From: Paralichthys olivaceus
Lineage: Eukaryota > Chordata > Actinopteri > Pleuronectiformes > Paralichthyidae
Length of the DNA stretch: 64,000 bases
Direction of reading: 5' to 3'
NCBI RefSeq assembly: GCF_024713975.1
Contig: NC_091094.1
Location: forward strand, 11,517,001 to 11,581,000
Part shown: positions 1-10,894 of the stretch, one piece after another
How positions within the stretch are numbered: the stretch's first letter is position 1
How the letters are laid out: the number at the start of each line of letters is the position of its first letter
Translations under genes and position numbers: made by a program
The notes under the pieces: generated by a model
Databases searched by the model: none
Told to the model about the DNA's origin: nothing
Seen by the model: only the letters and a program-made list of their open reading frames with translations

Positions 1-212
1 TGGGTGGGACATCACCCAAAATGAAAAGTCAAAATACCACTGCAACTCCAACCCCCAATCCCTACTACGTAGACTCTGGCTCCAAATGCACAATATGGCA
101 GCGTTCGTATCCTGGATTCATTTCTGCATAGTGGGGGGCAGTGGAGACTTTTGTCTCTAATAAAGGATTAGATTTCCTCTCACATATTTACTGTGTCTCG
201 TGTGTTTCCCAG

Positions 213-393
213 GCGAAGCAGTCTCTGGCCACCCTGACAAAAGACGTACCGAAGCGGCATTCACTTGCCATGCCGACGGAGCCCGTGGTGAACGGCAGTC
301 AGGAGTGGGTAATGCAGGCCGACCTGCCTCTCACCGCCGCCATCCGACAGAGCCAACAGACCCTCTACCACGGTCACAGCACAGACAGACAGG
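213..393 (+). CDS. kazn: kazn exon (first in window)
   Basis: The acceptor tttcccag ends at 212 and the donor gtaggc starts at 394. The exon encodes AKQSLATLTKDVPKRHS and onward to TLYHGHSTDRQ, ending in phase 1. Everything before it is intron; no earlier exon was seen. Confidence 0.9.
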
Positions 394-3300
394 GTAGGCT
401 CTCTTTTCTGCTCGGCCTCTCAGTGTCCGTGCTGCTTTGGTGTTGCATTAACGAGCCAACACACTAACAGAGGGTTTCCTCGAGGTTTCTCATACTAACT
501 GCAGGAATTTTTCAATTTGTGTGTGTGTGTCTGGGGGGTTTGCGCCTCCAGCTGTGGTCAGGATCAGCCCCTGTCACTCTCGCCAGCCCTCGGTCATCTC
601 TGACGCCTCGGCAGCCGACGGGGACCGCTCGTCCACACCCAGCGACATCAACTCACCTCGTCACCGGACCCACTCCCTCTGCAATGTAAGAGCTGCCTGG
701 CCCCCTTGACCAAGTAATCACACCTCCTTCTCCTGTTTGTGTCTGTCCCTCTGTCCTGTCCTCTTGCTGGGTGTCAGCCTGCCTGCTTGGTGGTGGTGGT
801 GGTGTTTTTTGCATTCAAAGTCACTTTAAAGCAGTAGTTTGAAGTTGATTTTTGATTTCTTGCTAAGAGTTTGATGAAAAGATTGAAGTGTCTCTCATGT
901 CTGTTAAATATGAAGCTACTCCTAGCAGCTGTTAGCTTAGCTGAGAATAAAAATTAAAAACTGATGGAGCTGACCTGTGTGTATCAAACATAGACTGTAT
1001 CTAAAGATATCTTAATTGTTCGTGCTTTACAAAAACTGAAATGTAATATTACAAGTTCAGGGGTTATGAGCAGTCAAACCAAGAGAGTTCAGCTCATAAC
1101 CTTCATAAAACCACTTCCATTCAGTTTTTGCATTGATGAAACAAATAAGATATGATGTGTTGATTACTGATCATTAGATGTGCAAGTCAGCAGATTTTGT
1201 CTCTATCTTTTATGCTAAGCTACCCAGCTGCTGGCTGTCGCTTTGTTTTTACCGTACAGACATGAAAAACACAAAAACACACTCAGACTTTACATCGAAC
1301 AAATAAGCACAATTCCGAAAAATGTCAAACTACTGCTTTACCTCAGCCGTGTGAGAAGACTAACCTGAGTCTCCTCTGCCTGCTTCAGTCCATGGAGGAC
1401 CTGGAGGACCAGAAGCGTAAGAAGAAGAAGGAGAAGATGACGCTGGGATCTCTGTCACGCGTGTTCGCTCGGGGCAAGCAGCGCAAGTCACTGGACCCCG
1501 GCCTGTTTGATGGTACAGCCACCCCTGATTATTACATAGAGGAGGATGCCGACTGGTGATACTGTGTGTGTCAGCGTGAGTGTGTGTGCGTGTGTGTGTG
1601 TTAATGTGTGGATATCCACTTGGCTTTAACTGTGTGTTCAGTTTGTGGAGGGGGGGAATGGGGTAAATTTTAAAAGAGAATCCCTAAAAGAGACTGCTAT
1701 TCTATAAATGTACAGTATATTACCCTTAAATTGTGTTTGTAAATTAGATATATATTTATAGATGTACATGTATGCATATGTATATATGTTTACATGCTTA
1801 TAAATATATACAGTACATGGGGTTATTATTATGTGTAGACATGTTTATGCTGTATTATCTTACAAATGGCGTAATGTTTTATGTTTTTTATAACTGGAGA
1901 CTTGAAGGACTGCTGTTTATATGTACATAGGAGTGATTGTGACACTAGTGTTTTTATTGTAAATGTCATTTGGCTTTTGTTACTTTTACGGTTGCTTTAT
2001 CATGCTTTGCAACACTGATTTCTATGTTTCTTCTTATTCCCGATCTTATTCAGCCCATTTTTTTATTATGAGAGAAGAAATTAACTGATTGAGCTGGAAA
2101 AAAATAATCTTGTGGACGCTGATTAGCCAAATTTACTTACTGATGTGAAAATACAACACTTTGTGTGAGAGGTATTGCTGTTACAGGATCGTCATCATAT
2201 TATAAAACTGGCTCATGGTATTCGCTGATAATGACACCTCAACCATTTAAGATTTCAAAAAAAAAATATCCTCATTTACAGAGGTAGGGGTTTTAGAATC
2301 AGACTTCTATAAAATATGACTTAAATGCACATGCACAAAGAAATATAAGAAAATGAACAGTAATCCTTATCCAGGCAAACCTCTCGCCTGCTGTCAAATT
2401 CATGTTCAAGTGCCAACGTTAAAAAGCTCATCTTTTAAAAATCTGCATATCACTGTGTCACTGTTAGCAGTAGCCTCATAACATTGTTCTATGTCTGACA
2501 CACGTCTCTCTGAGAGCTAACTAACGTGTCAATATGAGACAGTGGAATGTGCATTAAACACCTGCATGATCCCTATATGTTGCTTTGAGAAAATGTCCAT
2601 TCATTGCCGATCAGATTCAATAATCTCCGCACTCCTGTGTCGCTCCTGTGTTGCCTTCTCCTCCCTGTACCAACTTATCTCTCCTTGCATTTTGAATGCA
2701 CGGCCCCTCTGTTTTCTTTTTTTCTTTTCTCTTTTTTTCGTTGCTGTTTCTTTTTTGTAGAATTCCTCCTCATTTCTCGCAAATGTGGCTCTACAACAAT
2801 TCTCTGTCGAATGCTTTGTAATTTAGGAGATGTTGCATAAAAAGATTAAATCTATTGAAGTATTTTATTTAAAAGAGAAAAAAAAGACACAAACAAGAGG
2901 CGACTTCAGATATTTATCTGCTGCAGCTGCTGCAGCCAGATGTCGAGGAGGTTTTAGCGTTTTTTCGAAAATGAATCATAATTGAAATGAAATCTTATTT
3001 TAAAAATAAAACTAGTAACTGAATACATCCGACGTGACCTTTTTCTGTTCCATGAGTAATCTTGTTCTTGTGTGCAGTCTAACGTGTCTCTCCCTCTCCT
3101 CCTGCCATTTCTAATGGCAAACTCCCCTCCTGCCAGTGAGTAACTCCTCATCTGTGATTACCAGTTGTCTGTTTCTGCTCTCTGGGGATTATTCATGTCA
3201 CTCAGGTCCATTGGAGAAAAAAAATTGTCTCGCTTTTTCTTTCGTGGAAAGTCTTATGAAAGATGGTGGACTTTGCATGCAGCATTTGTTGTCAGCATGT

Positions 3301-6300
3301 GGGGATGAATCAGGTAAACACACAGAGTTCATCCTGGATTTTTTGGTTCAGTATGAATCAGTGTTTCCCTATTGTTGAGATGGGTGGGTAATGGGCGGGA
3401 GCATGATGTTTATGAATAATCCCTGTGTCTCTAATACATTACCCTGATGGTCTTAAGTCCCTTCATAATCATCAAGATAGTAACAAGTATTTGAACTAAA
3501 CGATGATGCTGTAGTTTTAGACCTGGACTAAACAACTACATTCTCATGAAAGAAACTTATGGTTTACATTTAACTGACACTATTTGAAATTTACAATCAC
3601 TCATTTGTGTTGTGTTGTACTTATTATCATTTATTCTGTTAGCTATTTGTATCTAGGGAAATTCAATTGAATTGTTCTGGCGTCATCTAGTGGCCATGTG
3701 TGCAATTTCAACACAGTGAATGTTACAATTGGGTAAAGGAAAAGGTTGAAGCAGTTTTTCATGCAGCTGACTTGAGCAAACCAAAACTGATATTTTAGTT
3801 AGCATCCAAACCGATGTCGTGTATGGAGGTGAATTTTTCCACTCGTACACCCTCTGATACTTAAATATCAAACTGTCTCCAGATGAGTCATTTGTTTTGA
3901 TTTCCCTCTGACCCTGAACCCCTCCTGTATGCCACACCATAACCTCTCCCGAACCAATCCAGACTCTGACAGCCTCACACAGCAGAGCCTGTCTGACGGC
4001 GAGGAGCAGCTCGACCGCCTCCAGCAGGCGGAGCTTACACGCACCACATGCATGTCGCTGTGGAGGGCAGGTGCAGTCCAGGCCTGGATGGAGGTTGTCA
4101 TGGGGATGCCTATGTACATCCGAGCCTGCTCTGAAAATGTCAAGAGTGGCAAGGTACACATCTGGTACAAGTGGTTCTTCTGCAGTTTGTTTGCCTCGTG
4201 CTTGAGAGCGGGGTAGTTTTTTTTGAGCAAGCGGTTGCACTCAGGTTTGATGAAAGTTTGGATTTCTGCTGTTTAGGTGCTGCTGGGATTGACAGATGAG
4301 GATTTAGAGCTGGGTCTGGGAGTCAGTAACCCCATTCATCGCAGAAAGCTGAGACTGGCCATCGAGGATTACAGAAGAGCGGAGGGGGATCAGGGGTGAG
4401 CAGAAGTTTAAAGAAAAAACTGAAGAAACTACAACTCAGTACATTTACTACAAAGTTGAGGATCTTGCACTTAACTTGAAGAAATATTTTTTACCACTTA
4501 ATGAATATGTAATATTTACAAACACATACACATTTATAGATTTTGTCTATAGACATGTGAATATGCCTTATTTTATAGTTATCTTAGTTAATTTCAATGT
4601 TTCTTGTTGCAATTACTGTTTTTATTTACATGCTACATGTTTATTTTTTTATTTTCACAGTTAAATGTTTGTTAGGAGAGAGAAGCCTCTTACAATGTAA
4701 TTGCACAAAAAAGTATAATGAAGAATGAATGAATAAAGACCTTTCATTCATTCATGTAGCTAATTTTTTTACAGTGTAACATTTTCCACTACTGCTAATA
4801 ATGTGTCATTGGTATCTCCTCATCTAGACTGTCAAACGCCTCTGAGATGGATCATTACTGGGTGTCCACCTCTTGGCTGAGTGATGTGGGCCTGCCTCAA
4901 TACTCTCAGACCTTCCAGAGTCACTTAGTGGACGGACGAGTGCTGAACTCCCTGAGCCGCAGGGACCTGGAGAGGTTCCTCAACATCGGCGACCAGTTCC
5001 ACCAGACAAGTCTACTGCTGGCAATCCAGCTGCTGCAGATGCTCAGCTTTGATAAAGAGGTGAGACTATACACCACAATCTGTAATATTGACACTGAGTA
5101 GTATTTTTATTTAAGTAGTCATTCCTCAATCAGTTTAACTCAGCCCCACTGACACCCTGCATGTGATTTCCATTATCATCCACCATAGCTTGAGGCACAT
5201 AGAAGCTGTTGGTGCTTCATTATCTCAGCGGGCCATCATCCTTCCCTGACCTCTCTCCGTGTTATGCTTGGCCCCTGCCACATTAGCGCTTCTGTGGCTA
5301 TCTGTGTGTTGTGTTTTCGCAGGCCCTGCAGGCACGACGGGCAAAATGTGAGCACCAGGACCGTGATCCCATTGTTTGGACATGTCACAGAGTAATGAAG
5401 TGGATCAGAGACATAGACCTCAAGGTGGGTGGGAGGTCAGTGACGGCGTTCCCTTTGCTCAGGAGTTTTCCAGAGCAGATTGGAACCAGATACCGCACAG
5501 TTTGTGTTTCTTGGTCTCCCGCGAACATAATGATAGCTTTGTTGCTTTGCTGCTTCACCGCTGTCGAAAGAAATACACAGAAAAAAACACAGGTTTTGTA
5601 CAAATAAACATAGCAAAATACTACACATGTGTTTTTCTGGCTTCGGTATCCTCTACTTTGACATAAACATGTAGCTTTAAAATCCAAAACACAAAATCTG
5701 CCCCACAGGGACAAACATCTATTTGTTTTAAGCCCCATCATGACTGTGGTTTTCATTTACATGCTATTAAATCTGACCTTTGTGCCCTCGTGACTACTTT
5801 CATGACTATAGATAGCATCTGGAGTGATTTTTCTCAGCTGTGCTGCACACACTCTGCGTTTTGCTCCTCAGGAGTTTGCAGACAATCTTCAGGGCAAAGG
5901 GATTAACGGGGCTGTGATGGCTCTGGATCCGTCCTTCGACACCGACGCCATGGCCAAAGCCCTGTGTATCCCCGGCAACAAGCACATGCTGCATCGGCAC
6001 CTTTATGAAGAGATGAAATCCCTTGCTGTACCTCACAGGTTAATCAAAATCTGCTTTACACAAATTACAAAAATACTGAGCACATATCTCCGCCAAGGCA
6101 CAACAGTCTCTTTAAATTAAATCAAGCTGCACCAAATTGCACACAGTTATAGAAATACGAACCCTCAATATGAGAGATTTGTCTCATCAAGATCTGTGAT
6201 TTATTGGCTGGGAAAGTAGTGAAAATGTTGAAATAAACCCCTATCTAGTAATGTTAAAGACCAGGGAAAAAAGAGAAATCCTGGATCTGCCCCTGGAGCC

Positions 6301-7661
6301 AGAAACAGACCAAAACTCAGTGGGTTCTGCTCGGACCCAGACCACATCCTTCCAACAAGTTCTGTGTTAATCCGCTCTATTGTTATCTTGCTCACAATCA
6401 ATCAAAACAACCAAAAAACAGACAGGGGTGAAGGTAATGATAACTTTTATAATTAACTTTTATTATAACTAAAATTCTACCAAAACATAAAGGACAAGAT
6501 AAGACATCAGGGTTGTAAAATTTGACAAAGCATGAAACAAATGAATAAACATATTTACAGTAAATAAAATGTCTGTGATGCCTTTGTTTTTACAGCAATG
6601 CAGAGCAGGCCAATGAGGTTATCGGTTCTTCTTCACCTGTGGCTGTTAACCGCTTCGCTGAGGAGAGGGTCTCCATGAGAAGAACTGGAAAGGTATCAAA
6701 ATCATATCACATGACAACAATAATATAATATCTACTTCAGGAAAACTCAAATACAATACAAAACACAACCCCATCTAGTTTTAACAACAACATGGCTGTA
6801 GAGCAAATGAACAAAAGTCATAAATGTGGCTCAGTACTTGAGTAGTTTTTTACTCTAATGTGAACGACAGCCCTTCGATGACCTTTTTCAGTCAGTGTCG
6901 TGATAGTTTTCTCACTGATGATTATCTATGTTTCACACACATATTGCAATACAGCAAAATGCACAACATACCATTGAGTTTGTTTTCATAGCCCAAATAT
7001 AACTATTAATTAGTATTGACAATTGACTTAATTACAATGTATTTCATTGCTGCAGAAAAAAAGGGGGAACAATGAACATTGTTAAAGCAGCATTTTCTAT
7101 TCAGGTATGGAGACAATAAAAAATGTATATGTACTGTAGAAGATAGTTACACTTACCTCATGGTATAAGTGTATATTGAACTTGTAATTGTGACTTTAAA
7201 GTATTTTAGGGACATTCTTTCCTCGGTCAGATAATGGACAATACAGCTGACAGGAAATGAGGGGGAGAGAGACGGGTTGACATGCACCAAAGGTCGCCAG
7301 CCGGATACAAACCGAGGACATTGAGATTACATGATCTGCATCTTAAACCGTAGAACATCTGGTGGTTTTTATTGGACAGCTTTACTTAATCATACGAGTA
7401 AAAAATAGTAAAGAGGAGATTTGCTAAACAAGGACAATGTCACATTTTTGAGAATAAGTACGTATACATTTTGTGCTTCATGTCTTTTCATTTTCCCAGA
7501 GTCCGCTGAGGTTACGTGCAAACAGCCACTCTGTGGAGCGGAGCCTGGGCTTCCACGGCAGCTGCGGTTCTCTGCCCAGAGAGGTCAGAGTTCAGGCTGT
7601 TCCTCGGGCCAAAGGAAGCCCCATGCACACCTACAAGAGCGTGGAAATCACAAACGTCTGA
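213..7661 (+). CDS. kazn: kazrin, 3' part of gene (long isoform with three SAM domains)
   Basis: Kazrin is a periplakin-binding scaffold linked to desmosomes, the actin cortex and endosomal traffic. Ten coding exons of the long form join in frame: 213-393, 552-685, 1389-1512, 3963-4153, 4277-4395, 4828-5059, 5323-5424, 5872-6038, 6596-6692 and 7500-7661. They give 502 residues and a stop. The first 146 residues are the kazrin tail after the coiled coil, with the Ser-rich stretch SRQPSVISDAS and the basic run QKRKKKKEK. SAM domain 1 is near residues 172-240 of this part, SAM 2 near 262-325 and SAM 3 near 343-410. The 5' exons with the coiled coil lie outside the window. Recognition rests on close agreement with remembered vertebrate kazrin along the whole length. 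Liprins also carry three SAM domains, but the upstream tail and the C-terminus fit kazrin. Confidence 0.93.
552..685 (+). CDS. kazn: kazn exon, Ser/Arg-rich tail
   Basis: It lies between acceptor gcctccag and donor gtaaga, enters in phase 1 and leaves in phase 0. It encodes a serine-rich conserved kazrin stretch containing HSRQPSVISDAS and SSTPSDINSPRHRTHS, probably a phosphorylated linker. Confidence 0.9.
827..1340. repeat. palindromic MITE-like element in a kazn intron
   Basis: The ends are perfect 16-base inverted repeats: taaagcagtagtttga at 827-842 and its reverse complement at 1325-1340. Inside, both arms carry related text (catgtctgt...aaatatgaagct against its degenerate complement, gctgttagcttagct against agctaagct...). 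The pattern matches a palindromic repeat I recall as abundant in spiny-rayed fish; that family match is from memory. Confidence 0.75.
1389..1559 (+). CDS. kazn: kazn alternative terminal exon (short isoform) / internal exon of the long isoform
   Basis: After acceptor tgcttcag the frame encodes the basic run DQKRKKKKEK, then FARGKQRKSLDPGLFDG, then TPDYYIEEDADW and a TGA at 1557-1559: the short kazrin C-terminus. A donor gtacag at 1513 lies inside the exon. Splicing there (exon 1389-1512, phase 1) joins in frame to 3963 and gives the SAM-containing form. Both uses keep the frame, so one exon sets the isoform. Confidence 0.9.
   Translation, partial: SMEDLEDQKRKKKKEKMTLGSLSRVFARGKQRKSLDPGLFDGTATPDYYIEEDADW
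1560..3010 (+). other. kazn: 3' UTR of the kazn short isoform (also intron of the long isoform)
   Basis: AT-rich non-coding sequence after the TGA at 1559. Candidate polyadenylation signals are ATTAAA at 2845-2850 and AATAAA at 3005-3010. There is no donor-like reason for further exons before 3963. The exact cleavage site cannot be placed from sequence alone. Confidence 0.5.
3963..4153 (+). CDS. kazn: kazn exon, start of SAM domain 1
   Basis: Acceptor caatccag, donor gtacac. Entry in phase 1 makes an Asp with the last base of 1512. It encodes an acidic lead-in (SLSDGEEQLDRLQQAE) and the first SAM helices, with the WMEVVMGMPMYIRACSENV core. Confidence 0.9.
4277..4395 (+). CDS. kazn: kazn exon, end of SAM domain 1
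   Basis: Acceptor ctgtttag, donor gtgagc, phase 0 to 2. It encodes LLGLTDEDLELGLGVSNPIH then RRKLRLAIEDYR, the typical second half of a SAM fold. Confidence 0.9.
4828..5059 (+). CDS. kazn: kazn exon, SAM domain 2
   Basis: Acceptor catctag, donor gtgaga, phase 2 to 0. It encodes a complete SAM domain from WVSTSWLSDVGLPQYSQTF to LLLAIQLLQMLSFDKE. Confidence 0.92.
5323..5424 (+). CDS. kazn: kazn exon, start of SAM domain 3
   Basis: Acceptor tttcgcag, donor gtgggt, 34 codons in phase 0. It encodes RDPIVWTCHRVMKWIRDIDL, the first helices of the third SAM domain. Confidence 0.9.
5872..6038 (+). CDS. kazn: kazn exon, end of SAM domain 3
   Basis: Acceptor gctcctcag, phase 0 to 2. It encodes EFADNLQGKGINGAVMALDP and HMLHRHLYEEMKSL. 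The donor gttaat is weak, but it is the only one that keeps the frame into 6596. Confidence 0.88.
6085..6410. repeat. dispersed repeat of unknown class in a kazn intron
   Basis: It starts ctccgccaaggcacaacag and contains tctcatcaagatctgtga. The same two blocks in the same order occur at 44270-44420 in the ski intron, so this is a repeat family. No coding capacity or terminal repeats were seen. Confidence 0.5.
6596..6692 (+). CDS. kazn: kazn exon
   Basis: Acceptor ttttacag, donor gtatca, phase 2 to 0. It encodes NAEQANEVIGSSSPVAVNRF then AEERVSMRRTGK, part of the tail after the SAM domains. Confidence 0.87.
7230..7375. repeat. short interspersed repeat fragment in the last kazn intron
   Basis: The block gacaggaaatgagggggaga, then gacatgcaccaaaggtcgcc and aaaccgaggacattgag, resembles a fish repeat I recall with 'gacaggaaatg...gaatcgaacccggg' text, possibly tRNA-like in origin. 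It is diverged and has no clean ends. Confidence 0.5.
7500..7661 (+). CDS. kazn: kazn last coding exon
   Basis: Acceptor tttcccag, 53 codons and TGA at 7659-7661. The end PMHTYKSVEITNV is the conserved kazrin long-form C-terminus and resembles a type I PDZ-binding end (ITNV); PDZ binding is inference. Confidence 0.9.
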   Translation, partial: SPLRLRANSHSVERSLGFHGSCGSLPREVRVQAVPRAKGSPMHTYKSVEITNV

Positions 7662-9160
7662 TCCCGCCTCCGAAATGTTCACCATTGTTTACATTGTTGT
7701 TGCGTTATACTCGTTTACTACTGAGAGAAACCTACACTCAGCACTTCAGAGGCAGTTGTTGTAAAGTGTATTACCATGTAATTTAATTATTCAAATCATT
7801 TTGGCCTGCATAGAAAATCATACATTCTCCGAACAGAAACACATTTTTAACCTAATGTTGTAAATATAAATGAGTGGAAACATTTAGGGAACATAGAGTT
7901 TTGATTTCAACTGAATTTCCAAATTACTTTCATATTATGACTTTAGAAAAAACCTCAATGTTGACAATAATTGTTCAGTGTTTGATGCCTCCTTACATGA
8001 AATAGGTCTCATATTTATATTATCTTCACGGCACTTCTGTGGTTTCAGTGAACTATTTTCAACAGCTCAGCCCTTTTTTGTTCACATATTAAATGAAGAA
8101 TTATGCCTTAGGTAGAGAAGCAGACATTATAATATGCTTTCACAGCAGAGATACTGTACATATCCCCCGTTTATCTTCCGAGGACTGTGTCATGTCAGCA
8201 GCTCTCTGTGTACATGAGCGAGATGTTGGCCAGAGTTTCAGCCTCAAATCAGGTCTTCTACCTCCATGTGACCCCCCCTCTGCAAGTTTGTCAGCACAGT
8301 TATTATTAAATATTATTAAATTAAATGATATTATCATTATTGTTATTACTGTAAATTATATATCTACATATTTTTAAATGAAAATAAAATATTTGAATTG
8401 CAGATATTGATTTGTCATCAATACTATCAATAACTATCAATTCTAGCATAGCAGACAATCTTTAACGTTCAAACTGTACTTTTAAAATCTCTCTTCTCAC
8501 ATTGTTACATCCAGTTAATTAAAGAAATGTGAGGTAGACGTTTTGGTTGTTGGTTGAATATAAATGACTAACAAGACTCATCCATGGTAATATGTAGATA
8601 TCCAATTCTGTTGAATGTTGGGATTTGAAAGTGATGTGTAAACTATAGAGGGAGACTGTGTTTATACTGTACAAGCACTGAAGAAAATGACAGTGCTGTT
8701 ATATCTTAAATAGGAGAATTGCATCTTTTGTACAGTTTTATCATCTTTTTTAAAACACAGATGTGTAAACTTTGCCCTTCCTGTGCATGAGAACATACAT
8801 GAAATGTCACACTGTGTGCAGCTAAATCCCTGAGGCGAATCCAGGTTGTGTATAACAAGTTTTTCTACAAGTTTTTGGGCGTTCACGACGTTCACCAACA
8901 GCAGAGCAGCTAAAGCGGGAAGATCAGACCAGTTCAAACCTGTAGACAGAGAAGGAACTCCAGTGTTGTTCACTGTGAACCCCGGGGTTAGTATGACTCA
9001 CACTGTTTCTCCTCCTGTCACAGCTTTTTTACATATACACCAACAATACAGGTGGAATTATTGTTGACTGTTATATTGTACTGTGTTTACCTGTGCTGAT
9101 TATTTTCAAAACAGCTACAGTAAAATCTGTGTTAACACAATAAAAACTTTATCTGCCGAA
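7662..9160 (+). other. kazn: 3' UTR of the kazn long isoform
   Basis: AT-rich, no coding potential. Candidate signals are AATAAA at 8383-8388 and AATAAA at 9139-9144. The second, followed by a T-rich stretch, is the more likely distal end. Confidence 0.5.
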
Positions 9161-9364
9161 ACGTCCGTTATTTCCTCATGATGATTTTGGAAAGGGGGGA
9201 TGTAGATGCAACACATGTTTCAGTGGAAATGGAAACTGCACACACAAACTATTTATTGATTATTGTGTGAAAAAAAACACCTGACAGCATAATTCGATAT
9301 TTCCTACTCACTCTACACAGGTTGAAAACCATTAATCTGAAATATATATTATTCTATGTTTATA

Positions 9365-9510
9365 TACAGTCAAAATGTATATAGCACCTTTCATACAGTG
9401 TGTTAGTGTAGTTCAAAGTGCTCCACAAATGACTGGTGAGCCAAGACTGAGACAAAACAATGAAACAATAAAAAAACTAGACTAGAGTAGGAATGTAAAT
9501 AAAATACTTA
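9365..9510. repeat. probable LINE 3'-tail fragment
   Basis: The text tatatagcacctttcatac followed by ttcaaagtgctccacaaatg and A-rich, aataaa-containing sequence is a common 3' end of fish LINE copies. Related text (agagctttacagataataat) occurs near 26340. Confidence 0.5.
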
Positions 9511-9839
9511 AAACATTTAAAATAAAAAATGCACAATTCCAGGACTTTGATATTTTAAAAACAGTTGCAAACTTCATATTGCCAAGCGTCAAGTTAGTGT
9601 TTGAATTGAATAATGCATCAAGATTCCTGTTTGCTACAGTTTTAATAGTCTTATAAAAAACTTTATCTAACCACCACGTGTGTAAAATGAATCTTTAACA
9701 CATTCGCACCAACTGTCCCATACAATCATATGGTCAGAACTGAAATTATCATAGAAAATTGCAGATGATTTATGTGGAATACTTATACAAGATGACAACG
9801 TTATACTGTACCACTCTGGATAATCAGGCCTTAATTAGA

Positions 9840-10385
9840 GATTTAACAACACGGCCCAAGTTGTTTTACATGTGGCTCAGCAGTGAAGACACAACGAGGT
9901 GCCTTACAGTTGAAACGAAGAGAACTGCTACCAAGGCTTTGCCATCCAAAACAACAAGCGCAGTTCACAATACAAGATTTATCCAAGAAGGGGAACAGAG
10001 ACGGAGAGAGCCTCCTCCACCGGCTAGGAGTGTTCAGATCGAGCAGGCCAGAGACTGGGAAATGTTGGTGGACATGGGCCAGCGGCTTACAGTCCCATCA
10101 CATATTGTCACTACCACCCTAAGACCAGACCTGATACTCTGGTCCCTGCATGTCGTCTACTTCGTAGAGTTGACAGTACCAAGATGAAATGAGATGGCAT
10201 CTGAGGCAGAACAACGTGGCTGGAAAAAAAAAATTTGTTTGCCCTGTGAAGGTTGTCTGTAGGGTTTTATTGCAACATCCACCATTAGGTTGTTCAGAGA
10301 TCTGGGGATCCATGGACAAGCCCTGCACCAGACCATAAAAGAAACATCACACACTGCAGAACGCTGCAGCCAACGCACACAACTG
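9840..10385 (+). mobile_element. decayed LINE fragment: C-terminal endonuclease-like region of a retrotransposon protein
   Basis: The translation has RDWEMLVDMGQRLTVPSHI, then LRPDLILW and FVELTVP. This is the RPD...ELTVP signature of a restriction-like endonuclease region at the C-terminus of some R2/NeSL-type LINE proteins. After a frame break and a stop near 10187-10260 the same protein resumes with GFIATSTIRLFRDLGIHGQ and ALHQTIKETSHTAERCSQ. Homology on both sides of the break shows an old inactive copy. Only the C-terminal part is here. Family assignment is from memory of similar fish and invertebrate proteins. Confidence 0.7.
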
Positions 10386-10640
10386 AAGATATGTCCCTAA
10401 CATCCACTGGTTGCCACTAACACCTGCAAACATCTACTGGTAGTTGGAAACTTAATTTGTGCAAAAGACGTTGCTGCAATTTTTTCTCTTATGACAGTAA
10501 ATTAGATGTGCTCTGTTTTTTTCATTTTAGAAATTTAAAAATTATAAATTGATAAACTTGAATTGAATCTTAACTTTATTTAACTTGACTTAATTTATCT
10601 ACTTAACTACTGAACTTAAGTTAACATTACTGAACTTTAC

Positions 10641-10740
10641 TTTACTACTTAACAATTAACTTTACTACTTAACAATTAACTTTACTACTTAACAATTAAC
10701 TTTACTACTTAACAATTAACTTTACTACTTAACAATTAAA
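10641..10740. repeat. 20-bp minisatellite, five copies
   Basis: Five head-to-tail copies of tttactacttaacaattaac, identical except for the last base. Flanks at 10560-10640 and 10740-10850 hold degraded ttaactactt-like units, so the array likely grew from a longer low-complexity tract. Confidence 0.95.
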
Positions 10741-10894
10741 CTTGACTTAATTTAACTAATTAACTACCGTCCTATTTTACTTAACTACTTAACTGAACCT
10801 TACTCTACTTAACTACTCAACAACTGTACTAAACTACTCAAGCTAACTTCACCAAGTTATTTTATTCAATATTAATTTCAATGTGTTTCAACTC

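Noticed and set aside
3683..4240. 185-codon open frame on the - strand
   Set aside because: It is opposite the kazn SAM 1 exon at 3963-4153 and runs into intron on both sides; no protein similarity was recognised.
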